The notes: generated by a model not told the origin, from the letters alone. 64,000 nucleotides of DNA from Clostridia bacterium (GCA_017509065.1 JAFWQM010000161.1:45748-109747); one strand, 5' to 3'; counted from the stretch's first letter, positions 17,791 to 27,622 are shown. Made by a program: numbers and translations.

Positions 17791-18699
17791 TCATCCTTTC
17801 ACCGCGCCGACGGTGATGCCCTTTACGAAGTACCGCTGTACGAAGGGATACAGAAGCAGGATGGGGCCGGTGGTGACCATGGCCATGGCCATTTTGTAGG
17901 TTTCGCCGGGAAGATCCGGCATGACCACACCAGAGGCCGCGGCCATTTCCTTTGCGCCCTGGATATTCGCCAGCATGGAATAAAGCAAATACTGCAGGGG
18001 ATATTTGCTTGCGCTGTTGATATACAGCATGGCGCCGGACCAGCTGTTCCAGTACCCCAAAGCGGTAAACAGGCCGATGGTGGCCAGGCCGGCTTTGGAC
18101 AGGGGCAGGTACAGCTTCACAAAGATCAGGAAGTCGTTGGCGCCATCCAGTTTGGCCGATTCCATGATGGAATCGGGGATGTCGCTCATGAAGTTTCGCA
18201 GCAGGAAAATGTTCCAGGAGCTGATCATGCCAGGCAGGATCAGAGCCAGCAGATTGTCCTTCAAGCCCAGGTACTTGACCACCAGCAGGTAGCTGGGCAG
18301 CATGCCGCCGGAGAAGATGGAGGGGAAGTACAGCAGCATGGCGATGGCGTTCCGGTATTTGAAATCCTTGCGCATCAGCACGTAAGCTGCCATAGAGGAG
18401 AAGAACAGGGAAACGAAAGTGCCTACAATGGTAATGGTGAAGGAAACCTTGTATGCCTGCAGGATCCGAACCGGCGCTTGGAAAACCAGTTGGTACGCGG
18501 CGGTGGAAAAGTGCTGAGGCCACAGGGAATAACCGTTGGCGATAACATCGCTTTCACGGGAAAGAGAACCCATTACGATGATCCAGAAGGGAATGGCGCA
18601 GATCAGAACAATGATCACGATCAGCACATAGAACAGAATCGTCAGTCCGTCGGTCCGTTTATGCTCTGCTCTCCAGGGCTTTTTTACAGCAACGCTCAT
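17791..18699 (-). CDS. Carbohydrate ABC transporter permease (MalG/YtcP-type)
   Basis: 302 residues with about six membrane helices; the first is near 25-45 (LTILFYVLIVIIVLICAIPFWIIVMGSLS). The cytoplasmic EAA-type loop is ESAKLDGANDFLIFVKLYLPLSKAGLATIGLF, where the permease contacts the ATPase. It pairs with the permease at 18718-19683, 18 bases upstream. No ATP-binding subunit is encoded in the window, as is common for this class, which shares an MsmK-like ATPase. Confidence 0.92.
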   Translation of the reverse strand: MSVAVKKPWRAEHKRTDGLTILFYVLIVIIVLICAIPFWIIVMGSLSRESDVIANGYSLWPQHFSTAAYQLVFQAPVRILQAYKVSFTITIVGTFVSLFFSSMAAYVLMRKDFKYRNAIAMLLYFPSIFSGGMLPSYLLVVKYLGLKDNLLALILPGMISSWNIFLLRNFMSDIPDSIMESAKLDGANDFLIFVKLYLPLSKAGLATIGLFTALGYWNSWSGAMLYINSASKYPLQYLLYSMLANIQGAKEMAAASGVVMPDLPGETYKMAMAMVTTGPILLLYPFVQRYFVKGITVGAVKG

Positions 18700-18717
18700 C
18701 TTGTGTTCCCTCCTTTC

Positions 18718-19683
18718 TCAGAACAGCGCGTAGTCAGGCTGTACCTTCTTGATGATGGTGTTCACCACCATGATCAGCACGAAACCGAACAGGCTCTGGT
18801 ACAAGCCGGCGGCGGTGGACAGGCCGGGATCGAAGGTTTGGGTGATGCTGCGGAACACGTAGGTATCAATGATGTCCGTGGTTTCATACAGCAGTCCGTT
18901 CTTGCCCACCAGCTGGAAGAACAGATCAAACTGGCCTTTCATGATGCGGCCCACGGCAAAGAGCATCAGGGTGATGGCGGTGGGCTTGAGCAGCGGCATG
19001 GTGATATACCAGATCTGCTGAGCTTTGTTCGCGCCGTCCAGGGTGGCCGCTTCATAATATTCGGAAGAAATGCCGGTAATGGCCGCCAGATAAACCACCA
19101 CGCCGTAGCCCAGGCCCTTCCACAGATGGAAGAAGATCAGGATTCCGGGCCAGTAGCCGGGTTCGGTGTAGATGCTGACGGTTTCAGCGCCGATGGAGCG
19201 CAGCATGTTGTTCAGCATGCCGTATTCATAGTTGAACACCGCGTAGGCGATGGACTGCACCAGAACGAAGGAAATGAAGTGCGGCAGGAACATGAGGCTT
19301 TGGCTCGTTTTCTTGAACCACTTGATCCTGATTTCGTTCAGCATGATGGCAACGCCCATCTGGCTGACCATATCCAGCACCATGAACGCCACATTGTAGA
19401 GCATGGTGTTCCGCGTGGTGCGCCACAGCACGCCGCCCTTGACCAGGTATTCAAAGTTTTTGAATCCCACCCAGGGGCTTCCGAAAATGCCGTCGGTATA
19501 ATTGAACTTTTTGAACGCCAGGATAATACCAACCATGGGGGCGTAATTGAACAGGCATACATACAGGATCACCGGCAGGATCATCAGGAACAGCAGATGA
19601 TTTTTTTTCATCTCATGGCCTATGGCTGCGAATCCCCTCTTGGGTGCCAGTGATGGGTTCCGGGTAACCTTGGTGGACATCAC
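18718..19683 (-). CDS. Carbohydrate ABC transporter permease (LplB/YtcO-type)
   Basis: 321 residues. KNHLLFLMILPVILYVCLFNYAPMVGIILAFKKF is the typical first helix and conserved PMxGIxxAFK motif of LplB-type permeases. The EAA loop is EAATLDGANKAQQIWYITMPLLKPTAITLML. First gene of the importer operon, with a promoter at 19734-19762 and a plausible GGAG ribosome site in the CAAAGGAGCGG stretch. Imports an oligosaccharide, likely a product of the uronate or rhamnogalacturonan pathway encoded around it. Confidence 0.92.
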   Translation of the reverse strand: MMSTKVTRNPSLAPKRGFAAIGHEMKKNHLLFLMILPVILYVCLFNYAPMVGIILAFKKFNYTDGIFGSPWVGFKNFEYLVKGGVLWRTTRNTMLYNVAFMVLDMVSQMGVAIMLNEIRIKWFKKTSQSLMFLPHFISFVLVQSIAYAVFNYEYGMLNNMLRSIGAETVSIYTEPGYWPGILIFFHLWKGLGYGVVVYLAAITGISSEYYEAATLDGANKAQQIWYITMPLLKPTAITLMLFAVGRIMKGQFDLFFQLVGKNGLLYETTDIIDTYVFRSITQTFDPGLSTAAGLYQSLFGFVLIMVVNTIIKKVQPDYALF

Positions 19684-19733
19684 CCATCCGCTCCTTTGTC
19701 TGGTGTCGGGCGGTTGGCCCGCTTCGTGGTTTC

Positions 19734-19762
19734 ATGATACGAAAGATATGCTGCATTTTCCA
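19734..19762 (-). promoter_or_regulatory. Candidate promoter of the sugar ABC importer operon
   Basis: Minus strand TGGAAA (19757-19762), 17 bases, TATCAT (19734-19739). Both boxes are weak, which fits activator control. Upstream, an AT-rich stretch (19763-19849) contains inverted TTTTTGTAAA/TTTACAAAAA blocks and, at 19818-19838 on the minus strand, CTATAAAAATTATAC, a weaker relative of the operator motif at 4681. TATAGCCCAAA at 19799-19809 also occurs at 4708-4718. Confidence 0.45.
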
Positions 19763-19849
19763 GACTAATTATTCGATTTTTGTAAAATCTGCTATTTCTA
19801 TAGCCCAAATTTACAAAAAAGTATAATTTTTATAGTCCATCCAAAAATT

Positions 19850-21898
19850 TTATAGTACCCGATACCGGTACAGGGCGAAGCTGTGCGGGCCGTCGGGCAG
19901 AGAAAAAACAGCGGTTCCGGTTTCATCTGTATGAATTTCATTTTGCGCGCAGGAACCCAGGATCGGATCCAAAGCGATCTTTTTTTCGCGCAGCCCGTGC
20001 AACAGGATCGGATGGGTATCCTGCTCGTTCCACTCCCGCAGGACGAGCAGATAACCCGTCTGATTGGTGACAGCGGACTGGAACCCTGTCCAGCGCATAC
20101 CGTCCGGTTCCTCCCCGATGGGCTGCACGAACCCGCCCAGGATGTATGCCTGCACGGGACGATAGGCGCACAGCATTTCCCCGGCGATTTTCACGGATGC
20201 TTCGTCCAACCCCGTCATCTCCATCCACACCAGAGGATTGGCAAACAGCGTGACTGCCAGCGCAAAGGCGACGCCGCATTGGGCTGGGGCTAAAGGATCG
20301 CCTGCCGGATACAAGTCCTGATGCTTGAGGACGTTTACATATTCCATCTGCAGCCGTTCCGTGGGCAAATACCGGCTCAACTTCCACAGGTTCCGCAGGG
20401 TGAAGTGGGGCCAGTAATTGGGCCATTTGCCGAAACGATTAGTAAAGCGGTTTTCAATGAACAGGTTGCCGTATTGGCACCGTCCGGTGTAGCCGTTGCG
20501 CACCCCGGCGGTGGTATCCAGGTTGAAAAACACCTGGCCGTCCGTTTCCCGAATCACCTTCTGCATGAGCAAGCCGAAGTTTTCTTCGCAGCGCTTGTTT
20601 CGGAAAATGAGCCCGTCCATTTTAAACGCCTTGATGCCGTACTTTCGATGCAGGGAAATCAGCGTGTCCGCGTCCCGCTCCCAGGCTTCAAAGTCATTCA
20701 TGGAATCGGGAGAAAACCACAAGCCCAGCTCTATTCCATTTTCTTTGGCGTATTGGACGATGGGCTCCAGACCGTTCGGCAGCCGCTTTTCGTTGATGCC
20801 CCAGAAATCGGGATGGGATTTGTAATACCCTTCGCCCCAGGCGCTGTTTCCTTCCGCAGCGTTGACCGAATTCATGGTAGTGCCCTTTTCCCAGCCGTCG
20901 TCGATTTGGAACAGGGTAACGCCCAATTCCTTGGCGCGCTTTAATTCCGCCAGCAGGAAGGCTTCCCCGATGCTGCCGTCCGCCGTCCCGTCGCCCCAGG
21001 TATTGCTCATGATGTGCGCATCCCGGTGGGGAATAAAGCGCTTCTGTGCACGGAAATAAGCATGCAGGGCGGAGTAAGCGTTTTCTTCGTCTCCGTGATA
21101 CAGGATCACTGCGCTTCCGTAGGTGGTCAAATGGCCCTTTGCCCGGCACTCCGCTTCGTCAAAGCCCCAGCAGGCGGGGAACACGTTCAGCCCCTTCAAA
21201 AAGAAATCCCTGTCCATCCCCGGCAAATACCCCAGAGGTACCGGGCCTTCCTTCACAAAGATGACGCCGTCGTTTTTCATATCGTCCCGGATGAACAGGA
21301 TATTGCCCTGCAATGGCCCAAAGTTCCGGCGGGACAAAAGCCCTTCCTGCTCCTGCACCAGGTTTTCCATATCGTCGGTATGATCCGCAAACTGAACCAG
21401 CCTGTATTTCCCATGCAGGCAATCCAGCGGGAAAGCGTCCTGGAAATCCTGGGGCCATTCCGCAGCCCGGACCATATTGGGAATCCTGCGTTTCCCGGCG
21501 ACTGACGCCCTCAGGAAGGAACGCAGCACCGGCAGGCGCGGATAGATCACATGGATCCAATCCACCTGAAAGCCGACAAAGGTGAGGGAAACCGTGATGC
21601 GCAACGCGTCCTCGGCGATCCCCAGATCGTTATCCGGGTGGGCTTCCGCGCCGGTGACGATCATTTTTCCTTCAGTGATGCCCGCCCGATAGAAGGCATA
21701 GGTATCCTCCGGCCATTCCTCCCATTGGCTTTCCTGCTTTTCCGTGAGCCATTTCCGGCCTGTTTCCTTGTCAACCATGGTTCTGACAGCGGGACGGGGG
21801 CCGGTCATATCCCAGGTGCGCTCCATGCGGTCATTGCCGATGGTCATCGTGCTTTCATCCAGATGCACGTAACAATCCCGAAATTGTTCTTTCAACAT
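19850..21898 (-). CDS. GH36-like (clan GH-D) alpha-galactosidase-family enzyme
   Basis: 682 residues. An N-terminal beta-sandwich (1-280) is followed by a TIM barrel with GVTLFQIDDGWEKG (326-340), LGLWFSPDSMNDFEAW and the nucleophile motif IKAFKMDGL (Asp428 in the K-x-D signature). The acid/base carboxylate is probably in the NLFIENRFT segment. Retaining alpha-galactosidase or a related alpha-glycosidase is expected. No signal peptide. Last gene of the DUF2264 - GH88 - FAD - FAD - GH36 operon, 15 bases after the FAD enzyme gene. Confidence 0.8.
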   Translation of the reverse strand: MLKEQFRDCYVHLDESTMTIGNDRMERTWDMTGPRPAVRTMVDKETGRKWLTEKQESQWEEWPEDTYAFYRAGITEGKMIVTGAEAHPDNDLGIAEDALRITVSLTFVGFQVDWIHVIYPRLPVLRSFLRASVAGKRRIPNMVRAAEWPQDFQDAFPLDCLHGKYRLVQFADHTDDMENLVQEQEGLLSRRNFGPLQGNILFIRDDMKNDGVIFVKEGPVPLGYLPGMDRDFFLKGLNVFPACWGFDEAECRAKGHLTTYGSAVILYHGDEENAYSALHAYFRAQKRFIPHRDAHIMSNTWGDGTADGSIGEAFLLAELKRAKELGVTLFQIDDGWEKGTTMNSVNAAEGNSAWGEGYYKSHPDFWGINEKRLPNGLEPIVQYAKENGIELGLWFSPDSMNDFEAWERDADTLISLHRKYGIKAFKMDGLIFRNKRCEENFGLLMQKVIRETDGQVFFNLDTTAGVRNGYTGRCQYGNLFIENRFTNRFGKWPNYWPHFTLRNLWKLSRYLPTERLQMEYVNVLKHQDLYPAGDPLAPAQCGVAFALAVTLFANPLVWMEMTGLDEASVKIAGEMLCAYRPVQAYILGGFVQPIGEEPDGMRWTGFQSAVTNQTGYLLVLREWNEQDTHPILLHGLREKKIALDPILGSCAQNEIHTDETGTAVFSLPDGPHSFALYRYRVL

Positions 21899-21913
21899 AA
21901 GTTTACTCCCCTG

Positions 21914-23821
21914 TCAGCCCAGTTTTGCCTGAACATACTTTTGGCAATTGGCAGCCGCACGATAGAAAGCGTTGTGCTCCGGCGCGTGCACCATCCGGCT
22001 CAGGTATTGTCCATCGTCCAAGGCAGCGTGCAGCGCTTCGGTGATTTCCCGCTTTCTTTCGGGATGTGCCAGCGCGATCTTTACCAGCGCGGCCACGGCA
22101 TGGGTGAAATGATGGAAATACACCAGATTCATTTCCTTGACCACCGAGCGTTTGTATTCCGGTTCGGTCAGTTCATGATAGATGGGTTTATCAAATTCTT
22201 CGGGACGGATGATTTTCAGCAGCTCGTCTGTGATTTCCGCATCCGCCATCTGGCCTTCCAGGCAAATGGCGATCACGCTGCGCATCTGGTTGCTGCGGCG
22301 GCAGTCCATGAAGAAGAAGGGCTTCCGATCCCGGATGATTTCACGAAGGAGAGGCTTCGCCCGCTCATCGTGCATGACGCCCAAGGCAATGCCCGCGTTC
22401 ATGCGAAGCATGTCATTCTTTGATTTTGTCATTTCAAACACCGCGTCTCCCAGCTGTTCCTTCCCCATCAGATGGCAGCTCCACAGGGCCACGGCGGGGC
22501 AATCGGTGGACAGCGCCTTTTGAATTTCCTCCGACTCCCGCATCCAGGAAACATACTTTCGATCATTACCCAAGGCGGGGGTCCAGAAAGAGGGCCGCAG
22601 GTCGGGCTGCTCTTCCATAAAACCATAGCCGATCAGCTTTGCCTTCAATTCCTCATAGGGCACGTCCATGGGGCTTTGGTCATGATCGATGGCCATGGCG
22701 CACAGCGTGCCGCAGGCTTCGCCTACCCGGAAGCAGTCCGTATTCATGCGCACGGTGGCATTGGCATAGGTATCGGTGGACAGGCACCGTCCGGCGGTCG
22801 CCAGGCCCTTCCAGCCCTTGGGCACCAGTGCGCCAACAGGCAGGGGAACATACACCGTGCAGGTGCTCATATTGCAGTTTACGAACCAGTTTTGGTAAAT
22901 ATCCTCGTCAAAGGCAATGTCGTGGCCGTGCTTATCCACGTCGGAGAAGCAATAGACCAGCACATTCTCCGGCCAATTGCGCTCATACAGCACTTCCCGC
23001 AAGGTCATTTTCTGTTCGCCCTCGTAGGTATTGCCTTCACGGAGCCCGATGTTGGGCGCCAGGAACAGGAAGCGGCTGGCTTCGCCCAGGGATGCAAGAT
23101 GCCCCGCGTTGGCCAGCAGGATGGCGTGGGTATATTCCCGCTGATCGTACTGGTTCATGTAGCCGCTGTCCCGGTATTCGTGGAACAGGCTGTAACGCTT
23201 GCCCATATCGCCCACGGTGACGCTGAGGCCTCCATCGTATTTCAGGCTGTCCAGATACACGCTGCGCACGCTGGAGAAGGGCTGAACCTGGCCGTCCCAG
23301 TCCCGGCCCCGGGAAAGGGGAATGGGGAGCAGCCGCAAAAGGTAGCCTTCACTGGTGGCGTCAATGAGCATTTTGCATTGGACATTTTTGAGTTCATGGG
23401 CTATCAGTACCTGAACCCCCAAAATCCGCTGATCCTCCGCGTAAATGCCCGTGGCCACAGACGAAGTTTCCGCCCGTACGCCCGCTTCCTTCAGTTCTTC
23501 CGCGATGACCAGCCGTTTGCCGTCGGTGGGATCATAGAACACGCTGCCCGTTTCTTCCTTGGTTCGCCTGTCCGTTTGACGGAATAGCCCTTCCCGGAAG
23601 CCGTAGTAATAACCGTTCACCAAGCCCTGCACATGCTGGCCGCCGCACCAATGGGTTTTTTCCAGCAGGAGCACGGTCTTACCCTCCCGGGCCGCGGAAA
23701 GGGACGCGTAAATGCCCCCGCTGCCTGCGCCGGCTATTACGATATCAAAGGAAGCATCCCAATGGGGAGCTTGGCCTTCCTGTACCAAGGGAACATTATT
23801 GAAACGGGAGTAATACTTCAT
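21914..23821 (-). CDS. FAD-dependent oxidoreductase with helical repeat tail
   Basis: 635 residues. The N-terminal dinucleotide fold FDIVIAGAGSGGIYASLSAAREGKTVLLLEK (28-58) and WCGGQHVQGLVNGYYYG place it in the FAD_oxidored (PF12831-type) group. The last 190 residues are alpha-helical and repeat-like (GMNAGIALGVMHDERAKPLLREII and onward), like HEAT repeats. The start overlaps the stop of the upstream gene by 4 bases. Members of this group occur in polysaccharide loci, where some may oxidise a sugar; the substrate is unknown here. Confidence 0.8.
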   Translation of the reverse strand: MKYYSRFNNVPLVQEGQAPHWDASFDIVIAGAGSGGIYASLSAAREGKTVLLLEKTHWCGGQHVQGLVNGYYYGFREGLFRQTDRRTKEETGSVFYDPTDGKRLVIAEELKEAGVRAETSSVATGIYAEDQRILGVQVLIAHELKNVQCKMLIDATSEGYLLRLLPIPLSRGRDWDGQVQPFSSVRSVYLDSLKYDGGLSVTVGDMGKRYSLFHEYRDSGYMNQYDQREYTHAILLANAGHLASLGEASRFLFLAPNIGLREGNTYEGEQKMTLREVLYERNWPENVLVYCFSDVDKHGHDIAFDEDIYQNWFVNCNMSTCTVYVPLPVGALVPKGWKGLATAGRCLSTDTYANATVRMNTDCFRVGEACGTLCAMAIDHDQSPMDVPYEELKAKLIGYGFMEEQPDLRPSFWTPALGNDRKYVSWMRESEEIQKALSTDCPAVALWSCHLMGKEQLGDAVFEMTKSKNDMLRMNAGIALGVMHDERAKPLLREIIRDRKPFFFMDCRRSNQMRSVIAICLEGQMADAEITDELLKIIRPEEFDKPIYHELTEPEYKRSVVKEMNLVYFHHFTHAVAALVKIALAHPERKREITEALHAALDDGQYLSRMVHAPEHNAFYRAAANCQKYVQAKLG

Positions 23822-24600
23822 TGCGCTTCCCCTCCCTTCACATAAGCAGACACAGGATGCTGAAACCTGCCCCCGTTCCAGGGTGCGATTCCGTCTCCGG
23901 TGCTTTCGTAAACAGTGTCCAGCGTATCGGCCACGAACAGAAGCTTTTCTTCTCCTGCCGGAAACGCCTTTTTCCAGGTGCCCACCATCCGCTGATAGGC
24001 GGGCACGATGGTTTCATCCAATTGAGCGGGGAAGCGCAGCAGCTTTTCATTTTCGTTGAACCCTGACAGGATTTCAATATCCGGGCAAACAGCCCGTAGC
24101 TTTTCATCAAACCCCGGCTCCTGGGCTATGGTGAAAGCGTTGAGCGTCTGGCGAACGGTCTTCGTTAAATCCGGTGCGGAAATCCGGCTGATGGTGGTGT
24201 CGATCACCTGATCGGCCCTGACTTCGCAAATCCCTTCGTTGCAGAAATAGCGAATCACATACGCGTCCGCTTCCAAACGAATTCCCAGCAGGCGGCAATC
24301 CAGCAGGATTGCCTTCCCTTCCTGAATCTGCCGGGCCGCGTATTCATGGGCTACCGGGGCGGCTTTCAGCAAATCAAAGCCCTTTTCGGTCCACACGCAG
24401 TATTCCCGCATCAGCTTGCCAAGCTCGGACTGCTCCTCCTTTTCTCCTACGTTCTCCATGCGGACGGGATGCAGCATGGCGTGAAAATCCCCGCCTACCA
24501 GCTGGCTTTCCTCCAGGATCAGACAATCGTCATGACTGCCCCAATATCCTAAGGCGTAATATGTCGCGCCTAAAAGAACCGTTGCAAACTTCTTTTTCAT
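23818..24600 (-). CDS. Partner of the FAD oxidoreductase; oxidoreductase-like protein without a Rossmann glycine motif
   Basis: 260 residues, ATG after AGGAAGGAAAAGCGT. It resembles the N-terminal and substrate-domain segments of FAD_oxidored proteins (LILEESQLVGGDFH; EVRADQVIDTTISRISAPD, a typical VIDAT-like strand). The first strand reads ATVLLGATYYALGYW, however, so the GxGxxG nucleotide loop is missing. It may be a non-catalytic subunit or a diverged companion of the enzyme at 21914-23821, to which it is translationally coupled (ATGA). No function can be named with confidence. Confidence 0.6.
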   Translation of the reverse strand: MKKKFATVLLGATYYALGYWGSHDDCLILEESQLVGGDFHAMLHPVRMENVGEKEEQSELGKLMREYCVWTEKGFDLLKAAPVAHEYAARQIQEGKAILLDCRLLGIRLEADAYVIRYFCNEGICEVRADQVIDTTISRISAPDLTKTVRQTLNAFTIAQEPGFDEKLRAVCPDIEILSGFNENEKLLRFPAQLDETIVPAYQRMVGTWKKAFPAGEEKLLFVADTLDTVYESTGDGIAPWNGGRFQHPVSAYVKGGEAQ

Positions 24601-24681
24601 ACGCTTTTCCTTCCTCTTCTGCGTTTTCTTTTCACTTACGATTCATTTCGATATCTCTGATTGTCCTTCCCGGAGGGGGCA

Positions 24682-25845
24682 TTACCAATACGGTTTCCAG
24701 TCTGTGTGCAGCCGGGTTAGGGCTTCCAGATAGAAGTAATCACCCCAGATATTGCATTCATCCACACCGCAGTGATTGCAGGTGTTATAGGGGGAATGAT
24801 TGGAATAGGTGCTGTGCAGCACCAGACCGTTGGAAACAGCGGGGTCTTTCACGGCATAGTGATCATACAAAGCTTTTATCAGCTTTTTCGCCAGCGCCAC
24901 AAACCTCGCCGCTTCCTCGGCATCGGTATGCCTGGCCATTTCCAGCAAGCCGCAGGCAACGATGGAAGCGGAAGAAGAATCCCGGGGCTGATCGTCCCCG
25001 TCCGTAAATTCAAGATCCCAGAAGGGCACCAGATCGGAAGGCAGGTGCTGGAAGAAATAATCCGTCACCTGGTCGAACTTTTCCTTATACGCTGCTTCTC
25101 CCGTATACCGGTAGGCCAGCGCCGTGCCATATACGCCCCAAGCCTGGCCTCGGGCCCAGGCGGAACCGTCCCGATACCCCTGACAGGTAGCCCCATGGTC
25201 GGGCAATCCGGTATCCGGATCGAAATAGAAGGTGTGCCAGGTGGAACCATCGGGTCGGATCACGTTTTGCAGCGCCGTATGCACATGTTTTTCCGCAATA
25301 TCATGATAGCGTTGATTGCCTGTTTCTTTCGCCGCCCAATACAAAAGCGGCACATTCAGCAGACAATCGATAATCAGCCGGTAATCCGTCCGGGATTCCA
25401 ACCCGCCCCAGGCCTGAATGAATTTGCCCTTGGGCTGATAGCGGGAGGCCAGCTGATCGGCGGCCAGCAGTGCGGCCTTTCTTCCATCCTGACTGCCCAC
25501 CAATTGATACCCCGCTACGCAGGACGGTGAATACAGAAACCCCATATCGTGGTGGCCTACGTCGATTTTATTCTCAATGCGGCGCAGAAAGCTGGCAATC
25601 TGGGTTTCGCCCGCTTCCCGGAAGCGTTCCTCCCGGGTGTACTCATAGGCCAGCCAGATTTCGCCCGTCCAAAAGCCCGTGGTCCAGCCCACGTTGTCCG
25701 ACGGGCCATAGAAATTCTGCTCGCTGAAGGTGTTTTGGAACTGACAGGTGAAATCAGGCAAATTGCGTCCGATCTGTTCCGCGGCAAATTGCAGGGCATT
25801 TTCCACTTCGGCCGCCGTAATTTCCGGGGCGTTCTCAAGCTTCAT
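24682..25845 (-). CDS. GH88 unsaturated glucuronyl hydrolase
   Basis: 387 residues. (alpha/alpha)6 barrel with GHHDMGFLYSPSCVAGY (about 97-113; Asp is the first catalytic residue), CQGYRDGSAWARGQAWGVYG (about 210-229) and WDLEFTDGDDQPRDSSSASI. These match the unsaturated glucuronyl hydrolase family, which hydrates delta-4,5 uronic acids at the ends of lyase products. No signal peptide. The start lies inside the last codons of the DUF2264 gene (11-base overlap) with AGGAGG as ribosome site. Works with the heparinase-type lyases encoded divergently at 28533-32282. Confidence 0.9.
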   Translation of the reverse strand: MKLENAPEITAAEVENALQFAAEQIGRNLPDFTCQFQNTFSEQNFYGPSDNVGWTTGFWTGEIWLAYEYTREERFREAGETQIASFLRRIENKIDVGHHDMGFLYSPSCVAGYQLVGSQDGRKAALLAADQLASRYQPKGKFIQAWGGLESRTDYRLIIDCLLNVPLLYWAAKETGNQRYHDIAEKHVHTALQNVIRPDGSTWHTFYFDPDTGLPDHGATCQGYRDGSAWARGQAWGVYGTALAYRYTGEAAYKEKFDQVTDYFFQHLPSDLVPFWDLEFTDGDDQPRDSSSASIVACGLLEMARHTDAEEAARFVALAKKLIKALYDHYAVKDPAVSNGLVLHSTYSNHSPYNTCNHCGVDECNIWGDYFYLEALTRLHTDWKPYW

Positions 25846-27556
25846 GGTCTTCCTCCTCCCAAGCTGCAGTCACGATGGTTTGAATGATTTGCTTTCCCGG
25901 TTTCACCTGATAGACGATGGCGGGAATTTTGGCGTTGGGGTACAAAAGATTCGTATTGGGATCGCTGCCGATCACCATCGGTTTCCCCGTTCGGCCCGCG
26001 TCTGTGATTTCGCAGGAGGAACGGTCATTCATGGCAAAGGCGCTGTGCTCATTGATTCCGTCCTTGGCCCCCGGCACGTCGGTCTGCACGGAAAAGGCAC
26101 AGTCGTATACGGTGCAATCCACCGTGCTGCCGATCATGTGGCGGCGCAGATGGCCGTTTTTCGTGGGCGTGATTTCTGTCTCCACCACGATGCCGGGATA
26201 GGGGCTCCAGGTGGAATAGACCGCGTTTTCATGCACGGCAGAATCGATGCAATGCTTCCGAGTATACACCTGACCGTGAATCACAAAGGCCAACATGCTG
26301 TCCGGGGCGTTTTCGGTCAGGTTGTCCTGAGACTTGGCCACGCTGAACCCAAACTTGGTATCATAGGCAAATTTCCCATATTTCTCATGGAAATGGCCCA
26401 GGTTATTGTCCCCGTACACGCCGGGCACAAAAGCTGTTGTATGGCCGGGGTAACAATGAATCAGCATATGCGCCTGGCTCAACAGCTTCTGCTCCCGAAG
26501 GTCCGGCAGCGGCTCCTCCTCCGCCTGCCAGAAGGGATGATCGGCAGGCAGCGCCAGCAAAGCGAAGGTTTTCAGTGCCCAATAAGGCGAGCCCGGCGCG
26601 TTATATTTTTCCGCCATATTCAAATTGGGATAGCCATAGCCGATGGTGAGCAGGCCTGCCCGGTCGAAAATGGGCTTTTGCATCCACCAACGCAGGTGGC
26701 GTCCAATGATCCCCTTCATTTGTCCCAGGGTAAAAGGCTCCAGGCCGCAAAGCACGCATGCGCTGAAGAAAGCGGCCTGGGCAAAGCGATAGGTGAGCGA
26801 CCGCCCATAAGGCAGGGCGGCCCCGTCCTCGTCGAACCAGAAAACGAACTGCCGGGCAAATTCCAACGCCCGCTGGCGATAGATTTCACAGCGCTTGGGG
26901 TCTTCCTTCTTCATCGCCACGCTGTACATCAGACCATAAAAATGCAGGGCGAAGGGACCGTAATAATCCCGCTGGCCGGAGTCCCCGTCCTGATACCAGC
27001 CGTCCGCCAAATAGAAGGTGTCGATCATGCGCAGGCTTTCCTGCATCCGCTCTTCGTCATAAGAGCAGCCCAGCTTTTTCAGCGCCACATTCACCAGCAC
27101 CCGGAAGAACTGCCAATTGCATACGGGCAGTTCATACCGATTGATAGCGCTGAGCCATTGCACCAGATTTTTCTTTTCCTTTTCAGTCAAAGGGTCCCAC
27201 AGCTTTTGGGGCGCAAACAGCAGCCCGTAGGCGATGGAGGCCATTTCCACAAACCGCTGATCGCCGTTCCAGAATCCGCCCCAGTAAGTGGGGCTTTCCG
27301 AATCCGTCCCCGCCGCGAAGCCATGACGGTATATTTCCTCCATTTCCGGTGTGCTGCCGCCGCCCACCCAGAAGGAGACAAGGCCCCACAGTGGACGTAG
27401 GAACGCTTCCATGGTCACCGTTTGCCTGGGGTAGCAAGCGCCGGTGTCGCCAATGTCCAGCCCACCGTGCGTATAAAAAGGCGCAAGTGGCTCCAGAATG
27501 GAAAAAAGCAGCTGTTCATAGTCCTTCCGGGTGTGCAAAGGGGTGATTTGGAGCAT
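25835..27556 (-). CDS. DUF2264 protein, probable intracellular glycoside hydrolase
   Basis: 573 residues from the ATG at 27554-27556 (AAGGTGG upstream); an open frame adds 14 residues but without a ribosome site. DUF2264 pattern: LEPLAPFYTHGGLDIGDTGACYP, LRPLWGLVSFWVGGG, NWQFFRVLVNVALKKLG, DGWYQDGDSGQRDYYGPFALHFYGLMY. The fold is an (alpha/alpha) toroid followed by a beta-sheet domain, the architecture of heparinase-type proteins. I recall the family being placed among beta-glucuronidase-type hydrolases (GH154), but cannot verify it here. First gene of its operon, downstream of operator-like sites at 27623 and 27692. Confidence 0.8.
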   Translation of the reverse strand: MLQITPLHTRKDYEQLLFSILEPLAPFYTHGGLDIGDTGACYPRQTVTMEAFLRPLWGLVSFWVGGGSTPEMEEIYRHGFAAGTDSESPTYWGGFWNGDQRFVEMASIAYGLLFAPQKLWDPLTEKEKKNLVQWLSAINRYELPVCNWQFFRVLVNVALKKLGCSYDEERMQESLRMIDTFYLADGWYQDGDSGQRDYYGPFALHFYGLMYSVAMKKEDPKRCEIYRQRALEFARQFVFWFDEDGAALPYGRSLTYRFAQAAFFSACVLCGLEPFTLGQMKGIIGRHLRWWMQKPIFDRAGLLTIGYGYPNLNMAEKYNAPGSPYWALKTFALLALPADHPFWQAEEEPLPDLREQKLLSQAHMLIHCYPGHTTAFVPGVYGDNNLGHFHEKYGKFAYDTKFGFSVAKSQDNLTENAPDSMLAFVIHGQVYTRKHCIDSAVHENAVYSTWSPYPGIVVETEITPTKNGHLRRHMIGSTVDCTVYDCAFSVQTDVPGAKDGINEHSAFAMNDRSSCEITDAGRTGKPMVIGSDPNTNLLYPNAKIPAIVYQVKPGKQIIQTIVTAAWEEEDHEA

Positions 27557-27622
27557 AGCCGATCCGCCACCTTTTCTTTGTTTTCCTGGATTTATCATAC
27601 CAATAAGATCATGGAAAAGGAA

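Noticed and set aside
17602..19653. 683-codon open frame on the plus strand opposite the ABC importer genes
   Set aside because: It is antisense to two permease genes with clear membrane motifs, has a low-complexity His/Gln/Gly-rich translation and no ribosome site; an effect of codon bias.
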